From NCBI GenBank assembly GCA_025210335.1, contig JAOARY010000067.1, forward strand, positions 1 to 64,000: a DNA stretch of 64,000 bases. The letters are read 5' to 3'. Numbering within the stretch: position 1 is the stretch's first letter; the number at the start of each line of letters is the position of its first letter. The translations under genes and the position numbers were made by a program. This DNA comes from Peptostreptococcaceae bacterium (GTDB taxonomy: Bacteria > Bacillota > Clostridia > Peptostreptococcales > Peptostreptococcaceae). Below, piece after piece: positions 63,246 to 64,000 of this stretch. The notes under the pieces are model-generated. The model did no database searches and was not told where the DNA came from. It saw only the letters and a list, made by a program, of their open reading frames with translations.

Positions 63246-64000
63246 AGTATCACAAACACTATTACAGATATTAAATATAGATAAAGATATAGATTTAAAT
63301 GATGAATTATATAAATATTTAGGTGATTCTATAAATATGTTTAAGATAATAAAAAAGTTAAATAATGAATTTGATTTAAATATCGGTATGTTAGATCTTA
63401 TAAAGAAAAAAACTATACAAGATTTAAAAGATTTTATTTTAAAAACTTTAAATATTTCAGTTGATGAAAAGAAAATTCCTCTAAATAAAATTCAGCAAGC
63501 TTATATATTAGGTCAAGAACAAATATTTTTTGAAGCAAAAAATACAACACATTATTATTTTGAAATAGAGCATAATTTAGATTATGATTTGATAAATGAA
63601 ACTATTAATAAATTAATAAAAAGACATGAAATACTAAGAGCATATTATGAAGATGATAGTTGTTTAAACATTGTAAGTAAATTGAATTATACAGTTAAAA
63701 ATATAGATATAGAAGAGTCCAATTTAATGAATTTTTTGAATAAATCAAGATTAGAATCTCAAGGCAAAATATATAAATCAAAAGAAATTCCACTGTATGA
63801 TATAAGAAATTTAAATATAAAAGGACGAAAGAAAAATATTTTAATACTGGATGTAAGTTTAATAATATTAGATGGTATGAGTTTAAAAATACTTGCAAAA
63901 GAATTTATAGATTTAATTAAGGGTGTAGAGTTAGAAGCGATTAATGTAAATTATGAAAATATTAAGCAAGTTGATAAAAGTAGCACTAAATATTTAGAAG
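63232..64000 (+). CDS. NRPS: PCP-Cy/condensation protein, partial (runs off the window)
   Basis: 256 codons visible, open at the right edge. ATG 63232 has AAAGGAG 8 nt upstream. Residues 1-75 form a carrier domain with YKYLGDSINMFKIIKKL (phosphopantetheine Ser in GDS). From about residue 82 a condensation/cyclisation domain begins: IPLNKIQQAYILGQEQIFFE, RHEILRAYYEDD, and ILDVSLIILDGMSLKIL. The last should be the DxxxxD motif, but its first Asp position is Ser while the second Asp is kept. Probably accepts the acyl starter from the FAAL-like enzyme and condenses it with the first cysteine. Further modules may follow beyond the edge. Confidence 0.82.
   Translation, partial: MNYNKVSQTLLQILNIDKDIDLNDELYKYLGDSINMFKIIKKLNNEFDLNIGMLDLIKKKTIQDLKDFILKTLNISVDEKKIPLNKIQQAYILGQEQIFFEAKNTTHYYFEIEHNLDYDLINETINKLIKRHEILRAYYEDDSCLNIVSKLNYTVKNIDIEESNLMNFLNKSRLESQGKIYKSKEIPLYDIRNLNIKGRKKNILILDVSLIILDGMSLKILAKEFIDLIKGVELEAINVNYENIKQVDKSSTKYLE

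Overview
Very AT-rich DNA (roughly a quarter G+C by eye) with Gram-positive AGGAGG-type ribosome binding sites, many TTG starts, lipobox signal peptides, and a lexA/yneA-like pair with Bacillus-type SOS boxes. A long-form glutamine synthetase and a YnbB-type Met-gamma-lyase-family protein lie close to lexA. Together these point to a low-GC anaerobic Firmicute of class Clostridia, perhaps near Peptostreptococcaceae or Tissierellia; the species cannot be read from the window.

Layout. (1) 1-1.8 kb: the start of an IS607-type recombinase and a phosphatidylserine-decarboxylase-family gene. (2) 1.8-5.9 kb: a DUF434-type protein, a TPR-AAA ATPase, a TPR protein and a divergent uracil-DNA glycosylase. 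(3) 6.3-32.5 kb: the outstanding feature, one co-directional block of nine large genes. It encodes a Cas10-like palm-domain protein, a Csx10-like RAMP protein, a double Cas7-like RAMP fusion and a small helical protein. Then come two copies of a [TIGR03986-type RAMP + large P-loop ATPase] module and a terminal adenosine-deaminase-superfamily protein. The ATPase/deaminase pairing resembles RdrA/RdrB of the RADAR defence system. The rest resembles a type III-D-like CRISPR effector, yet there is no CRISPR array, Cas6, Cas1/2 or recognisable CARF protein in the window. I read it as a RADAR-type effector wired to a Cas10-RAMP sensor. (4) 32.5-41.6 kb: a remnant of a two-component system, two lipoproteins, a secreted stalk-domain protein, endonuclease V, an orphan phage-tail-like protein, an SDR gene behind a textbook MerR operator/promoter with a MerR gene downstream, and a truncated Old-Yellow-Enzyme fragment. 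(5) 41.6-49.2 kb: housekeeping genes lexA, a yneA-like gene, glnA-like, a hypothetical gene, ynbB-like and a XerC/D-type recombinase. (6) 49.3-64 kb (runs off the end): a nonribosomal peptide operon led by a promoter overlapped by a perfect 7-1-7 Fur box. It encodes a type II thioesterase, A(Cys)-MT-PCP, a saccharopine-dehydrogenase-like reductase, an Irp3/PchG-type thiazolinyl imide reductase, docking-Cy-A(Cys)-PCP-TE, a stand-alone docking-Cy, an Sfp-type PPTase, a FAAL-like acyl-AMP ligase and a partial PCP-Cy protein. Two cysteine-type A domains, several cyclisation domains and a thiazoline reductase predict a thiazoline/thiazolidine metallophore made under iron limitation, probably with an acyl rather than salicyl starter.

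All functional statements rest on motifs read by eye and on family knowledge. No database search was possible.
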